Assembly (NCBI RefSeq): GCF_009932335.1
Contig: NZ_BLJF01000001.1
Coordinates: forward strand, 3,970,501 to 4,034,500
DNA from: Pseudomonas asiatica
GTDB taxonomy: Bacteria; Pseudomonadota; Gammaproteobacteria; Pseudomonadales; Pseudomonadaceae
Direction of reading: 5' to 3'
Length of the DNA: 64,000 nucleotides
The notes under the pieces were generated by a model. The model was not told the DNA's origin and ran no database searches. It saw nothing but the letters and a program-made list of their open reading frames with translations. A program made the position numbers and the translations under genes. The first letter of the stretch is position 1. Every line of letters begins with the position of its first letter. Shown in pieces: positions 28,032 through 37,733 of the stretch.

Positions 28032-28385
28032 ATGTCTGACGGATATGAGCACGCCCTCGACTCCGCCGAGGGCCGACGGACGGTGCTGTATTCGGTACTT
28101 GGCCAAGTTCCGGCCGGCAAGGTGGTCAGCTATGGCCAACTGGCCGAACTGGCAGGGCTTGGGCGGGCGGCACGCTGGGTCGGACGTACCCTCGGGCAAC
28201 TGCCCGCGGACACTCGCCTGCCCTGGCACCGGGTGCTCGGCGCAGGCGGCCGCCTGAGCCTGGCACTGGGTACCCCGTCTGGGGATGAACAACGGGCGCG
28301 CCTGCGTGCGGAGGGTGTAAATGTAACCAACAATCGTGTGGATATGACGCGCCATGGCTGGCGCCCGATGGAGCACAGCGGTTAG
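28032..28385 (+). CDS. Alkyltransferase-like protein (ATL) with PWHRV in place of PCHRV
   Basis: A 117-residue member of the O6-alkylguanine-DNA alkyltransferase family containing only the DNA-binding domain. The helix-turn-helix (GKVVSYGQLAELAGLGRAARWVGRTLG) carries the arginine finger region, and the active-site motif reads PWHRV rather than PCHRV. Trp replaces the acceptor Cys, so it cannot remove alkyl groups but should bind O6-alkylguanine and hand it to nucleotide excision repair, as E. coli YbaZ/eAtl does. It stands between the divergent DUF481 gene and the AmpG-like permease. Confidence 0.92.
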   Translation: MSDGYEHALDSAEGRRTVLYSVLGQVPAGKVVSYGQLAELAGLGRAARWVGRTLGQLPADTRLPWHRVLGAGGRLSLALGTPSGDEQRARLRAEGVNVTNNRVDMTRHGWRPMEHSG

Positions 28386-28428
28386 AGTGCGCGCTTTGTT
28401 TTCGCAAACTTGAGGCAGATGTTGGCCC

Positions 28429-29976
28429 ATGCCCCGTAAAACCTGGCGCGCTGCGCTTGCTGCCTATGCCAGCCCGTCAACCTTGGTACTTTTGCTGCTC
28501 GGCTTCGCCGCCGGTCTGCCCTATATGCTGGTGTTCTCCACCCTTTCGGTGTGGTTGCGCGAAGCTGGCGTGGCCCGCGAGACCATTGGTTACGCCAGCC
28601 TGATCGGCCTGGCGTACGCCTTCAAGTGGGTGTGGTCGCCACTGCTCGACCAATGGCGCCTGCCGCTGCTCGGCAGCCTGGGGCGCCGGCGTTCGTGGTT
28701 GCTGCTGTCGCAAGCGCTGGTGGTGATCGGGCTGGTCGGCATGAGCCTGTGCGACCCGCAGCAGCATCTGTCTTGGCTGATCGCCCTGGCGGTGTTGGTG
28801 GCCTTCGCTTCGGCCACCCAGGACATCGCGGTCGATGCCTACCGCCTGGAAATCGCCGACGACCAGCGCCAGGCTGCACTCGCCGCCAGCTATATGGCCG
28901 GCTACCGCGTGGCGGCCCTGCTGGCCACGGCTGGTGCCCTGTTCTTCGCCGAGTGGTTCGGCTCCACTGGCTTCAGCTACCTGCACAAGGCCTGGGCCGG
29001 CACCTACGTCATGTTCGCGGTGATGATGCTGCCCGCCGTGTTCACCACCCTGATCATGCGCGAACCGCCCGTACCCATGCGTACCCAGCTGTCGGCAGCG
29101 CGCTATGGGCTGGTGCACCAGCTGGCCTCGGTGTTCGTGCTGATAATCTTGCTGGTATCGGTACCGGCCAGCTTCACCCAGATGTTCAATACCGGCTGGT
29201 CCAGCGTCATCTCCGGTGATGCAACGCCACTGGACCTGCTGCTGGAAGACCGCGCCTTCCTGCGCCTGATCCTCTATGTGCTGCTGACATGGGCGTGCCT
29301 GTCGAGCCTGGGCCGTCGCGGCCTCGCGCCGGTGCTGACCCCGGTCAACGACTTCATCGCCCGCTACCGCTGGCAGGCCCTGCTGTTGCTCGGCCTGATC
29401 GCCACCTATCGCATGTCGGACACGGTAATGGGCGTGATGGCCAACGTGTTCTACATCGACATGGGCTTCACCAAGGACCAGATCGCCAGCGTCAGCAAGA
29501 TCTTCGGCCTGATCATGACCCTGGTCGGCGCCGGTGTTGGCGGCCTGCTGATCGTGCGCTTCGGCATCATGCCGATCCTGTTCATCGGCGGTGCGGCCTC
29601 CGCGGGCACCAACATTCTGTTCCTGATGCTGGCCGACATGGGCCCGAACTTGCAAATGCTGGTGGTGACCATCTCGCTGGACAACTTCAGCTCCGGCCTG
29701 GCCACCTCGGCCTTCGTTGCCTACCTGTCGAGCCTGACCAACCTGAAGTTCTCGGCTACCCAGTACGCGTTGCTCAGCTCGATCATGCTGCTGTTGCCAA
29801 GGCTGATCGGGGGTTATTCGGGGGTCATGGTGGAGAAATTCGGTTACCACGACTTCTTCCTGATCACTGCCCTCCTTGGCGTGCCGACCCTGATCCTGAT
29901 TGCCCTGCAGTGGCGCCAGGAGGCCGGGCCGGGCAAACCGGTTGCAGAGGAAGGTTCGGCGGCCGAGCGGCCCTGA
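28429..29976 (+). CDS. ampG: AmpG-type muropeptide permease
   Basis: A 515-residue MFS transporter with 12-14 hydrophobic segments. The start LVLLLLGFAAGLPYMLVFSTLSVWLREAGV and the ATQDIAVDAYRLEI motif in the first half are diagnostic for AmpG, which imports GlcNAc-anhydro-MurNAc peptides from wall turnover. Recycling intermediates control AmpR/AmpC beta-lactamase where present. Position beside mscS and yajQ matches P. aeruginosa PA4393, the AmpG known to affect AmpC induction. Followed by a REP pair. Confidence 0.92.
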   Translation: MPRKTWRAALAAYASPSTLVLLLLGFAAGLPYMLVFSTLSVWLREAGVARETIGYASLIGLAYAFKWVWSPLLDQWRLPLLGSLGRRRSWLLLSQALVVIGLVGMSLCDPQQHLSWLIALAVLVAFASATQDIAVDAYRLEIADDQRQAALAASYMAGYRVAALLATAGALFFAEWFGSTGFSYLHKAWAGTYVMFAVMMLPAVFTTLIMREPPVPMRTQLSAARYGLVHQLASVFVLIILLVSVPASFTQMFNTGWSSVISGDATPLDLLLEDRAFLRLILYVLLTWACLSSLGRRGLAPVLTPVNDFIARYRWQALLLLGLIATYRMSDTVMGVMANVFYIDMGFTKDQIASVSKIFGLIMTLVGAGVGGLLIVRFGIMPILFIGGAASAGTNILFLMLADMGPNLQMLVVTISLDNFSSGLATSAFVAYLSSLTNLKFSATQYALLSSIMLLLPRLIGGYSGVMVEKFGYHDFFLITALLGVPTLILIALQWRQEAGPGKPVAEEGSAAERP

Positions 29977-29984
29977 CAGTTTTG

Positions 29985-30087
29985 TATTGCCTGTACCGGC
30001 CTCTTCGCAGCACAAGGCTGCTCCTACAGATACACCACAGCTCTGTAGGAGCAGCCTTGTGCTGCGAAGAGGCCGGTACAGGCAATA
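29985..30087. repeat. REP pair between ampG and mdfA-like gene
   Basis: Two perfectly complementary 45-bp arms (29985-30029, 30043-30087) with a 13-bp loop. The core reads GCACAAGGCTGCTCCTACAG, a variant of the second REP family. Lying between convergent genes, it could also end both transcripts. Confidence 0.88.
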
Positions 30088-30091
30088 AAGT

Positions 30092-31336
30092 TTACTGAGC
30101 AACAGCCCCCTCACCAGGCCTTCCACCCACCACAAACCACAGCGGCCACAGCGCCAAGGCCCCCGCCACACCCGCCGCCAGGGCAAAGTGCAGCAAGCTG
30201 GTCCCGGCCCCAATCATCGCCAGCAGCGCCCCACCCAACCCCAGCAAGGCAATGGTGATCATCCCCAGCATGGCCGAGACCAGGCCCTTGCTCTGCTCGC
30301 TGGCGAACAGCGTCATGCGATACAGCACCGCGTTGGCCACGCCCAACCCCAGCGCGTACAGCGACATGCCCGCCACCACGCTGGTCACACTCGGCCAGTA
30401 CCATGTCGCCAGTCCCATCAGGCACAGGCCGGCCAGGTATGGCCACAATGCACCACGCACCAGCGCCGCCAACGGATAGCGATCGGCAATGCGGTTGATG
30501 ATCAGGTTGCCCAGGATCAGCCCGCCAAACACCGGCAACTGCCACAAGGCGTACTCCATGGTGCTCAGCCCCTCGTCGTGGATCAGCAGCACCGGCGACA
30601 GGCCGATCCAGCCAATCAGCGGCAGACCGACCAGGCCCAGGGCCGCGCTGCCAGCGACAAAGCGGCGGTTGCCCAGCAACTGGCCGTAGCCGGCCAGCAG
30701 TGGCAGCAGGTGGATCGGCGTGAATGCCAGGCGCGAGCCGTCACGGCGCTCCACGCCCAAGGTCTCCGGCATCAGCCGGTACAGCAGCAGCCAGGCCACA
30801 ACCGCGCCAATGGCGAAGGCCACGAACAGCCAACGCCAGTCCAGCCACTGCAACAGCAAGGTGCCCACCAACGGCCCGAGCAAAGGCGAGAGCAAGGCGA
30901 TATTGGCCAGCAGGGCCATCATGCGCACGGCGTCGGCTTCGCTGAAGGCTTCGTTCAGGGCCGGGTAGCTGACCGTGACCACAAACCCCAGGCCGATGCC
31001 TTGCAGCAGGCGCAGCAAGTTGAACAGGCCGATGTCGTGGACCCAGAAGGTGGCCAGGCAGGCCAGGCCGAAGAACGCGCAGCCGATCAGCAGCAACGGG
31101 CGCCGGCCATAGCGGTCGGCCAACGGGCCGATCAGCCATTGCAGCACCACGCCCCCCAGCAGGTACAGGTTGAGGGCGTGGGGAATGTATTCGGGGCTGG
31201 CATCCAGGTCGCCGACCACCACCGGCATGGCCGGCATGACGGCATCGCTGGCCAGGTAGGTGAGCAGCTCGAACAGGGCCAGGGTCAGGCCGAACAGCAA
31301 GGCACGCAGGGGGGTGATGTACAGCAGTGGTTTCAT
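30092..31336 (-). CDS. mdfA: MdfA-type multidrug MFS transporter
   Basis: A 414-residue drug/proton antiporter with 12 membrane segments. The first helix FELLTYLASDAVMP has Glu23 and Asp31, spaced 8 residues as are Glu26 and Asp34 of E. coli MdfA, the acidic residues needed for cation selection and drug coupling. Motif A is LADRYGRRP, and LLRLLQGIGLGF corresponds to MdfA motif B with Arg112. The segment GLVGLPLIGWIGLSPVL also mirrors MdfA. It is a single gene on the minus strand between REP pairs. Confidence 0.88.
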   Translation of the reverse strand: MKPLLYITPLRALLFGLTLALFELLTYLASDAVMPAMPVVVGDLDASPEYIPHALNLYLLGGVVLQWLIGPLADRYGRRPLLLIGCAFFGLACLATFWVHDIGLFNLLRLLQGIGLGFVVTVSYPALNEAFSEADAVRMMALLANIALLSPLLGPLVGTLLLQWLDWRWLFVAFAIGAVVAWLLLYRLMPETLGVERRDGSRLAFTPIHLLPLLAGYGQLLGNRRFVAGSAALGLVGLPLIGWIGLSPVLLIHDEGLSTMEYALWQLPVFGGLILGNLIINRIADRYPLAALVRGALWPYLAGLCLMGLATWYWPSVTSVVAGMSLYALGLGVANAVLYRMTLFASEQSKGLVSAMLGMITIALLGLGGALLAMIGAGTSLLHFALAAGVAGALALWPLWFVVGGRPGEGAVAQ

Positions 31337-31417
31337 GATGGCGTATCGGGTGTGGCAGGTGGGGTCAGGCTATATGCCAGAAATGGCGGGGTATTGCTGT
31401 GAACAAGTGTAAAAAGT

Positions 31418-31533
31418 CGGGGCCGCTTCGCGCCCCATCGCCGGCAAGCCAGCTCCCACAGGGACACAGGCCTGAAGACTGTGATAACCCTGTGGGAGCT
31501 GGCTTGCCGGCGATGGGGCGCGAAGCGGCCCCG
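31418..31533. repeat. REP pair between mdfA and mscS-like genes
   Basis: Complementary arms with outer GGGGCCGCTTCGCGCCCC and inner GCCGGCAAGCCAGCTCCCAC cores surround a 26-bp loop. It ends 14 bp before the stop of the mscS-like gene. Confidence 0.88.
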
Positions 31534-31547
31534 GCTTCAACGCGGTA

Positions 31548-32396
31548 TTACTGCGCTGCAGTCTCCTGCACCACGCGAATCACCCGCTGCGGGAACGGAA
31601 TGTCGATCCCTTCGGCCTTCAACCGGTCACGCGCATGCTCGTTGAGCATGAACATCACATCCCAGTAATCGGCGGTCTTGGTCCACAAGCGCAAGGACAC
31701 TGTGATCGAGCTGTCGCCCAGGGTCGCGACCACCGCCTGCGGCGCCGGGTCGGGCAGCACGCGCGGGTCCTGCGCCAGCTCCAGCAGCACGTTGCGGGCC
31801 TTCTGCAGGTCGGCCTCGTAGTCCACGCCCACATCGAACACCACCTTGCGCGTCGGCTGGCGGTTGGTGTTGGTGATGATGCCGTTGGACAGGCTGCCGT
31901 TGGGCATGATCACCGTCTTGTTGTCACCAGTGCGCAGCACGGTGTGGAAGATCTGGATGCTGTCGACGGTGCCGGCCACGCCTTGCGCCTCGATCCAGTC
32001 ACCGATGCGGAACGGGCGAAACATCAGGATCAGCACACCGCCGGCGAAGTTCGCCAGGCTGCCCTGCAAGGCCAGGCCGATGGCCAGGCCCGCGGCACCG
32101 ATGGCGGCAACGAACGAGGTGGTCTCGATACCGATCATCGACGCCACGCTGACGAACAGCAGCACCTTCAGCACGATATTCGACAAGGTGCTGATGAAGC
32201 CCTGCAGCGCCAGGTCGGCGTTGCGCAGGCCAACCAGCTTGCCCAGGCGGGCGCTGACCTTGTTGATGATCCACCAGCCGACCGCCAAGGTCAGCAGCGC
32301 CAGCAGCACACGGCTGCCATATTCCATGATCAAGGGGATCCAGGTCTGGGATTGGCGGACCAGCTGATCGACTTCAGCGTTCAAATCCATATTCAT
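31548..32396 (-). CDS. Small-conductance mechanosensitive channel, MscS family
   Basis: A 282-residue channel subunit: three membrane segments (about 20-45, 65-85, 95-130), the Gly/Ala-rich pore helix GAAGLAIGLALQGSLANFAGG and the beta domain starting FRIGDWIEAQGVAGTV. It forms a heptamer that opens under membrane tension and releases solutes after osmotic downshock. Its order next to yajQ matches P. aeruginosa PA4394. Confidence 0.95.
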   Translation of the reverse strand: MNMDLNAEVDQLVRQSQTWIPLIMEYGSRVLLALLTLAVGWWIINKVSARLGKLVGLRNADLALQGFISTLSNIVLKVLLFVSVASMIGIETTSFVAAIGAAGLAIGLALQGSLANFAGGVLILMFRPFRIGDWIEAQGVAGTVDSIQIFHTVLRTGDNKTVIMPNGSLSNGIITNTNRQPTRKVVFDVGVDYEADLQKARNVLLELAQDPRVLPDPAPQAVVATLGDSSITVSLRLWTKTADYWDVMFMLNEHARDRLKAEGIDIPFPQRVIRVVQETAAQ

Positions 32397-32504
32397 CTCC
32401 TGATGCCGAGCGGCAAGTACACGGTAGAACTGGCCACGCGCGATGGCGCAGCCCCGGTCCCCATGGACATCATTTGGCCATCGGGGTTCCGGGCGATGCC
32501 CACA

Positions 32505-32990
32505 TCAGTCGCGGAAGTTGTTGAACTGCAATGGCATGTCGAATTCCTTGGTACGCAGCAGCGCAATGGCTTCCTGCAGGTCGTCGCGCTTTTTGCCGGT
32601 AACGCGTACCTGCTCGCCCTGGATGGCGGCCTGCACTTTCAGCTTGGCATCCTTGATGGTGGCGACGATCTTCTTCGCCAGATCCTTGTCGATACCTTCG
32701 CGGAACTTGGCTTCCTGTTTCTTTTCCTTGCCCGAGGCGTACGGGTCCTTGGTTTCCAGGCACTTCACGTCGATCTTGCGCTTGACCAGCGCCAGGCGCA
32801 GGATTTCCAACATCGCTTCGAGCTGGAACTCTTCCTCGGCGGTGAGCATCACGGTCTGCTCTTTGTCCTTGAACTCGAAGGTGCCCTTGCCCTTGAGGTC
32901 GTAGCGACGGTCCAGGTCCTTGATGGCGTTGTCGACCGCGTTCTGCACTTCGTGCTTGTCCAGTTCCGATACCACGTCGAACGAAGGCAT
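32505..32990 (-). CDS. yajQ: YajQ-family nucleotide-binding protein
   Basis: A 161-residue protein with the family start [22 protein letters not shown] and the paired RNP-like domains ([41 protein letters not shown]). YajQ proteins bind nucleotides; in Xanthomonas and P. aeruginosa homologues bind c-di-GMP and affect virulence gene control. GGAGAA lies just upstream of the ATG. Divergent from the PanE-like gene. Confidence 0.95.
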   Translation of the reverse strand: MPSFDVVSELDKHEVQNAVDNAIKDLDRRYDLKGKGTFEFKDKEQTVMLTAEEEFQLEAMLEILRLALVKRKIDVKCLETKDPYASGKEKKQEAKFREGIDKDLAKKIVATIKDAKLKVQAAIQGEQVRVTGKKRDDLQEAIALLRTKEFDMPLQFNNFRD

Positions 32991-33048
32991 GGTTGTTCTC
33001 CCAAAATAAAAGCGCGCTCAGGCTGAAGATGGAGCGCGCTGGGTTTGA

Positions 33049-34008
<960 letters not shown>

Positions 34009-34046
34009 CGCAGCCCTTTCAACCGGATACGGATATTGCCTAGCCC

Positions 34047-36077
34047 ATGACCTTGCGCCAACGCCTGGAAAACCTCCCGGTCGGGCAGAAGCTGCTGGCG
34101 GCCCTGCTGGTGTTGCTGGTGACCATCCTGTTGGTGGCCAACCTCACCTTCATCAGCGCCGCCTACTGGATCACCCAGGAAAGCATGGCGCCACAGGCGC
34201 TGCACACCATCGGCCGGCTGGTGGCCAACCCGCAACTGGCAGCGCGCGCCGGCGATACACCGGACACCGCCAGCGCCCTGCTGAAGGAGCTGGACAGCTA
34301 CACGCCGCTGCGCGCCGCTGCCGTCTACGGTGGCGATGGCCGCATGTTGGCGCAGCTGCAGCACGGCGAGCCGCTGGCACTGCCCAAGCGTTTTCGCAAC
34401 ATCGACGGCTGGCGCCTGATGGAGTTTCGCAGCACCCAGCTGATCCGCATGCCACGTGACGCCAACCCGCCCGCACACCTGCTGCTGGTGGCCAGCAGTG
34501 AACTGCCCACGGCTTTCTACACCGGCACCCTCAGCGCCAGCCTGGGCATCCTGGTGTTCAGCATCCTTCTGTGGATCGTCATAGCCCGACAGATAAAACG
34601 CCTGATCACCCAGCCGATCAACCAGCTCGAAGAGCTCAGCCGCCAGGTCACCCGCGAAGAGAGCTATGCCTTGCGTGCGCAGCGCGGTAACGACGACGAA
34701 ATCGGCAGCCTGGCCGAAGCGTTCAACACCATGCTCTCGCGCATCGAAGCCCGCGAACAGCAACTCAAGCGCACCCGCGACGAGTTTCAGGAGGCCTACG
34801 ACCAGGCCCAGGGCCTGGCCGAGGAAACCCGCCACACCAACCGCAAGCTGGAACTGGAAGTTCAGGTGCGCAGCAAGATCGAGAAAAAACTCACCGGCTT
34901 CCAGAACTACCTCAACAGCATCATCGACTCGATGCCCTCGGCACTGATCGCCCTCGATGAGCAGCTCTACGTGACCCAATGGAACCACGAAGCCACGGTA
35001 CTTTCCGGCACGCCTCTGGACGAGGCGCTGAATCAGCCGATCTTCATTGCCTTCGAACCGCTCAAGCCGTTCCTGCCGCAACTGAAGGAAACAGTGGAAA
35101 AGCACCGGGTGGCGAAGATCGAACGGGTCACCTGGCCCAAGGGTGACGACCTGCGCCACTACGCCCTGACCTTCTACCCGCTGACCGGTGGCGGCGGCCG
35201 TGGCGTTGTCATCCGTATCGACGACATCACCCAGCGCCTGTCGCTGGAAGAAATGATGGTGCAATCGGAAAAGATGCTTTCGGTCGGCGGCCTGGCCGCC
35301 GGCATGGCCCACGAGATCAACAATCCGCTGGGCGCGATCCTGCATAACGTGCAGAACATCCGCCGGCGCCTGTCACCAGAACTGCCGCGCAATCAGGAAC
35401 AGGCAGAGGAGCTGGGCATCGACCTGCCCACGGTCAACCGCTACCTGGAGAGCCGCGAAGTGCCACAATTGCTCGACGGCATCCAGCAGGCCGGTGCCCG
35501 GGCAGCGAAGATCGTCACCCACATGCTCAGCTTCAGCCGCCGCAGCAACCGTCAGCTGGCGCCGTGCGACCTGCCGGCGCTGATCGATCAGGCGGTGGAG
35601 ATTGCCAGCAACGACTTCGACCTGGCCATAGGCTTCGATTTCAAGGGCCAGGCCATCGTGCGTCAGTTCGACCCCGACCTGGGGCCGGTGCCGTGCACCG
35701 CCAACGAATTGGAGCAGGTGCTGCTCAACCTGCTGAAAAACGCGGCCCAGGCCATCCACCAGCGGCCGCAGCCGAGCGAGCCCGGGCGCATCACTCTGCG
35801 TACCCGCTTGAGCCCGCCATGGGCGGAAATCCAGGTCGAGGACAACGGCGTCGGCATGCCCGAAGGGGTGCGCAAGCGCACCTTCGAGCCGTTCTTCACC
35901 ACCAAGGAAATCGGCCAGGGTACCGGGCTGGGGCTGTCGGTCTCGTACTTCATCATCACCAACAACCACAAGGGCCAGATGGAAGTGCAGTCCACGCCCG
36001 GCCAGGGCACCTGCTTCACCCTGCGCTTGCCCCTTGGCCAGCCGGCAGCGGTGGCGCCGGCCAAAATGGAGAAATGA
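34047..36077 (+). CDS. Orphan sensor histidine kinase (HAMP-PAS-HisKA-HATPase)
   Basis: A 676-residue inner-membrane kinase. TM1 lies near 15-37, a periplasmic domain to about 155, TM2 about 160-180, then HAMP, a coiled coil (about 230-290), a PAS domain, the DHp helix with His422 in GMAHEINNPLG, and HATPase motifs NLLKNAAQAI, VEDNGVGMPEG and GTGLGLSVS. No response regulator is adjacent. It corresponds in position to P. aeruginosa PA4398, reported to affect swarming and biofilm. Its stop is 1 bp from the adenosyltransferase start, an unexpected coupling of signalling and cobalamin metabolism. Confidence 0.9.
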   Translation: MTLRQRLENLPVGQKLLAALLVLLVTILLVANLTFISAAYWITQESMAPQALHTIGRLVANPQLAARAGDTPDTASALLKELDSYTPLRAAAVYGGDGRMLAQLQHGEPLALPKRFRNIDGWRLMEFRSTQLIRMPRDANPPAHLLLVASSELPTAFYTGTLSASLGILVFSILLWIVIARQIKRLITQPINQLEELSRQVTREESYALRAQRGNDDEIGSLAEAFNTMLSRIEAREQQLKRTRDEFQEAYDQAQGLAEETRHTNRKLELEVQVRSKIEKKLTGFQNYLNSIIDSMPSALIALDEQLYVTQWNHEATVLSGTPLDEALNQPIFIAFEPLKPFLPQLKETVEKHRVAKIERVTWPKGDDLRHYALTFYPLTGGGGRGVVIRIDDITQRLSLEEMMVQSEKMLSVGGLAAGMAHEINNPLGAILHNVQNIRRRLSPELPRNQEQAEELGIDLPTVNRYLESREVPQLLDGIQQAGARAAKIVTHMLSFSRRSNRQLAPCDLPALIDQAVEIASNDFDLAIGFDFKGQAIVRQFDPDLGPVPCTANELEQVLLNLLKNAAQAIHQRPQPSEPGRITLRTRLSPPWAEIQVEDNGVGMPEGVRKRTFEPFFTTKEIGQGTGLGLSVSYFIITNNHKGQMEVQSTPGQGTCFTLRLPLGQPAAVAPAKMEK

Positions 36078-36078
36078 C

Positions 36079-36645
36079 ATGGGCTACCGCCTGTCGAAGA
36101 TCTACACCCGCACCGGCGACAAAGGCGAAACCGGCCTGGGCGATGGGCGCCGGGTGCCCAAGGATCACCCGCGGATCGAGGCGATTGGCGAGGTGGACAG
36201 CCTGAACAGCCAGCTGGGTTTGCTGCTGGCGGGGCTGGCCGAACAAGGGCTGGATGAAGTGAGCGCGGTTTTGGCGCCGTGCCAGCACCGCCTGTTCGAC
36301 CTGGGCGGTGAGCTGGCGATGCCCAGTTATCAGGCGTTGGACCTGGCGGAGGTGGCGCGGCTTGAGGCAGCGATCGATGTGTGGAATGAAGAGCTGGGGC
36401 CGTTGAAAAACTTTATCTTGCCCAGTGGCTCGGCGCTGGTGGCGCAGGCGCATGTGTGCCGGAGCCTGGCGCGCAGTGCGGAGCGGCGGTGCCAGCAGCT
36501 GAATGCGCTGGAGCCGTTGGCGGGGGTTGGGTTGGCGTATATCAACCGGCTTTCGGATCTGCTGTTTGTGGCGGCGCGGATCATTGGGCGGCGGCAGGGG
36601 GTGGCTGAGGTTTTGTGGCAACCTGCTGAAAAGCCTAAAGGCTGA
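36079..36645 (+). CDS. PduO-type ATP:cob(I)alamin adenosyltransferase
   Basis: A 188-residue enzyme that transfers the adenosyl group from ATP to cob(I)alamin to make adenosylcobalamin. The ATP site YTRTGDKGETGLGDGRRVPK at the N-terminus and the C-terminal RSAERRCQQLN with YINRLSDLLFVAAR are diagnostic for the trimeric PduO type. The ATG at 36079 sits 1 bp after the kinase stop, so it is translationally coupled; the frame also runs upstream within the kinase gene. Followed by a REP pair. Confidence 0.93.
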   Translation: MGYRLSKIYTRTGDKGETGLGDGRRVPKDHPRIEAIGEVDSLNSQLGLLLAGLAEQGLDEVSAVLAPCQHRLFDLGGELAMPSYQALDLAEVARLEAAIDVWNEELGPLKNFILPSGSALVAQAHVCRSLARSAERRCQQLNALEPLAGVGLAYINRLSDLLFVAARIIGRRQGVAEVLWQPAEKPKG

Positions 36646-36652
36646 AAGTGCC

Positions 36653-36775
36653 GGGGCTGCTTTGCAGCCCGTCGCGACACAAGGCCGCTCCTACAGGGGG
36701 GTCGCGATTCATTCAGGATTACGCGATTCCTTTGTAGGAGCGGCCTTGTGTCGCGATGGGCCGCAAAGCGGCCCC
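36653..36775. repeat. REP pair after the adenosyltransferase gene
   Basis: Near-complementary arms with the GTCGCGACACAAGGCCGCTC core and outer GGGGCTGCTTTGCAGCCC / GGGCCGCAAAGCGGCCCC ends (36653-36696, 36733-36775). It lies between convergent genes. Confidence 0.88.
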
Positions 36776-36788
36776 AATTTCAGGCGGC

Positions 36789-37733
36789 TCAGATCTCAGG
36801 CCAGAACGCCCGGATCCCGGCCACACCCTGTGCCCCTGCTTCCCAGGCCTGCTCGCGCTCACCCGGCCCTACCCCACCCAACAGGTAGACCGGCTTGTTG
36901 AACCCGGCAATCAAACGTTGCGCCTCGTCCCACCCCAGCGGCACCGCCTCAGGATGTGTCCGGGTTGCCTGCACCGGCGACAAAGTGACAAAGTCCACGC
37001 CCATCTGCTCCGCCAGCGCCAGCTCTTCGGCACTGTGGCAGGACGCCGCCAGCCAGCGCTCCTTGGGGAACGGCCGGCCGTTGGCGGCATACTTGCGCAG
37101 TTGTGCAGCCGTCAGGTGCCAACCCGCGGCTGGGAAGTCACCCAGCCACTCCAGCGGCCCCTTGAGCATCAGCTGCGCCTTGCCCGCGCAAAGGCCGACC
37201 GCATCCACCGCCACATCGCGATACTTGGGATCGTACATGTCCGGGGCACGCAACTGGATCAGGCGAATGCCACTTGCCACTGCCTTCTGGATGCCCTTGA
37301 GCATCTGCGGCACTTCCAGGCCATCGGGGGTGACCAGGTACTGATCCGGCAGGCGCGCGGCTGCAACGATCGGCTTGTTGGCCTCGGGGAATTCGTATTG
37401 GGGCAAATCGCGTGGAGCAACCCATTCCAGCGGCTGCCCTTCGGCGCCATGCGGCTCGCCGGTGAATGCCTCGACTTCGCGCACATCCAGCAGCACCTGC
37501 TTGTCCGGGTAATCGTGGCTGACCTTGATCAGCGCGCGCGAACGACTCACCTCGATACCCAGCTCCTCTCGCAGCTCGCGGGCCAGCGCCGCCTCGACGC
37601 CCTCACCCTCTTCTACCTTGCCGCCCGGGAATTCCCACAGACCGCCCTGGTGCTGGGTATCGGCGCGCCGCGCGATCAGAATACGGCCGTCAGTACCGCG
37701 AATGACAGCAGCTACAACATGAATCCGTTTCAC
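36789..37733 (-). CDS. Nudix hydrolase (MutT-like) fused to a ThiE-like domain
   Basis: A 314-residue two-domain protein. Residues 1-130 form a MutT-type Nudix domain with the complete signature GGKVEEGEGVEAALARELREE followed by LGIE, expected to hydrolyse 8-oxo-dGTP. Residues about 135-314 resemble the thiamine-phosphate-synthase TIM barrel (IRLIQLRAPDM, WLAASCHSAEELALA, VDFVTLSPVQATRTHP, VYLLGGVG). This fusion is widespread in Pseudomonas and is annotated as Nudix-family hydrolase; whether the second domain makes thiamine phosphate is unproven. Its start overlaps the GST stop by 4 nt. Confidence 0.88.
   Translation of the reverse strand: MKRIHVVAAVIRGTDGRILIARRADTQHQGGLWEFPGGKVEEGEGVEAALARELREELGIEVSRSRALIKVSHDYPDKQVLLDVREVEAFTGEPHGAEGQPLEWVAPRDLPQYEFPEANKPIVAAARLPDQYLVTPDGLEVPQMLKGIQKAVASGIRLIQLRAPDMYDPKYRDVAVDAVGLCAGKAQLMLKGPLEWLGDFPAAGWHLTAAQLRKYAANGRPFPKERWLAASCHSAEELALAEQMGVDFVTLSPVQATRTHPEAVPLGWDEAQRLIAGFNKPVYLLGGVGPGEREQAWEAGAQGVAGIRAFWPEI

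Noticed and set aside
30188..31402. Plus-strand open frame of 404 codons across the MdfA-type gene
   Set aside because: It is Gln/Arg-rich antisense sequence; the minus-strand transporter has clear family motifs.
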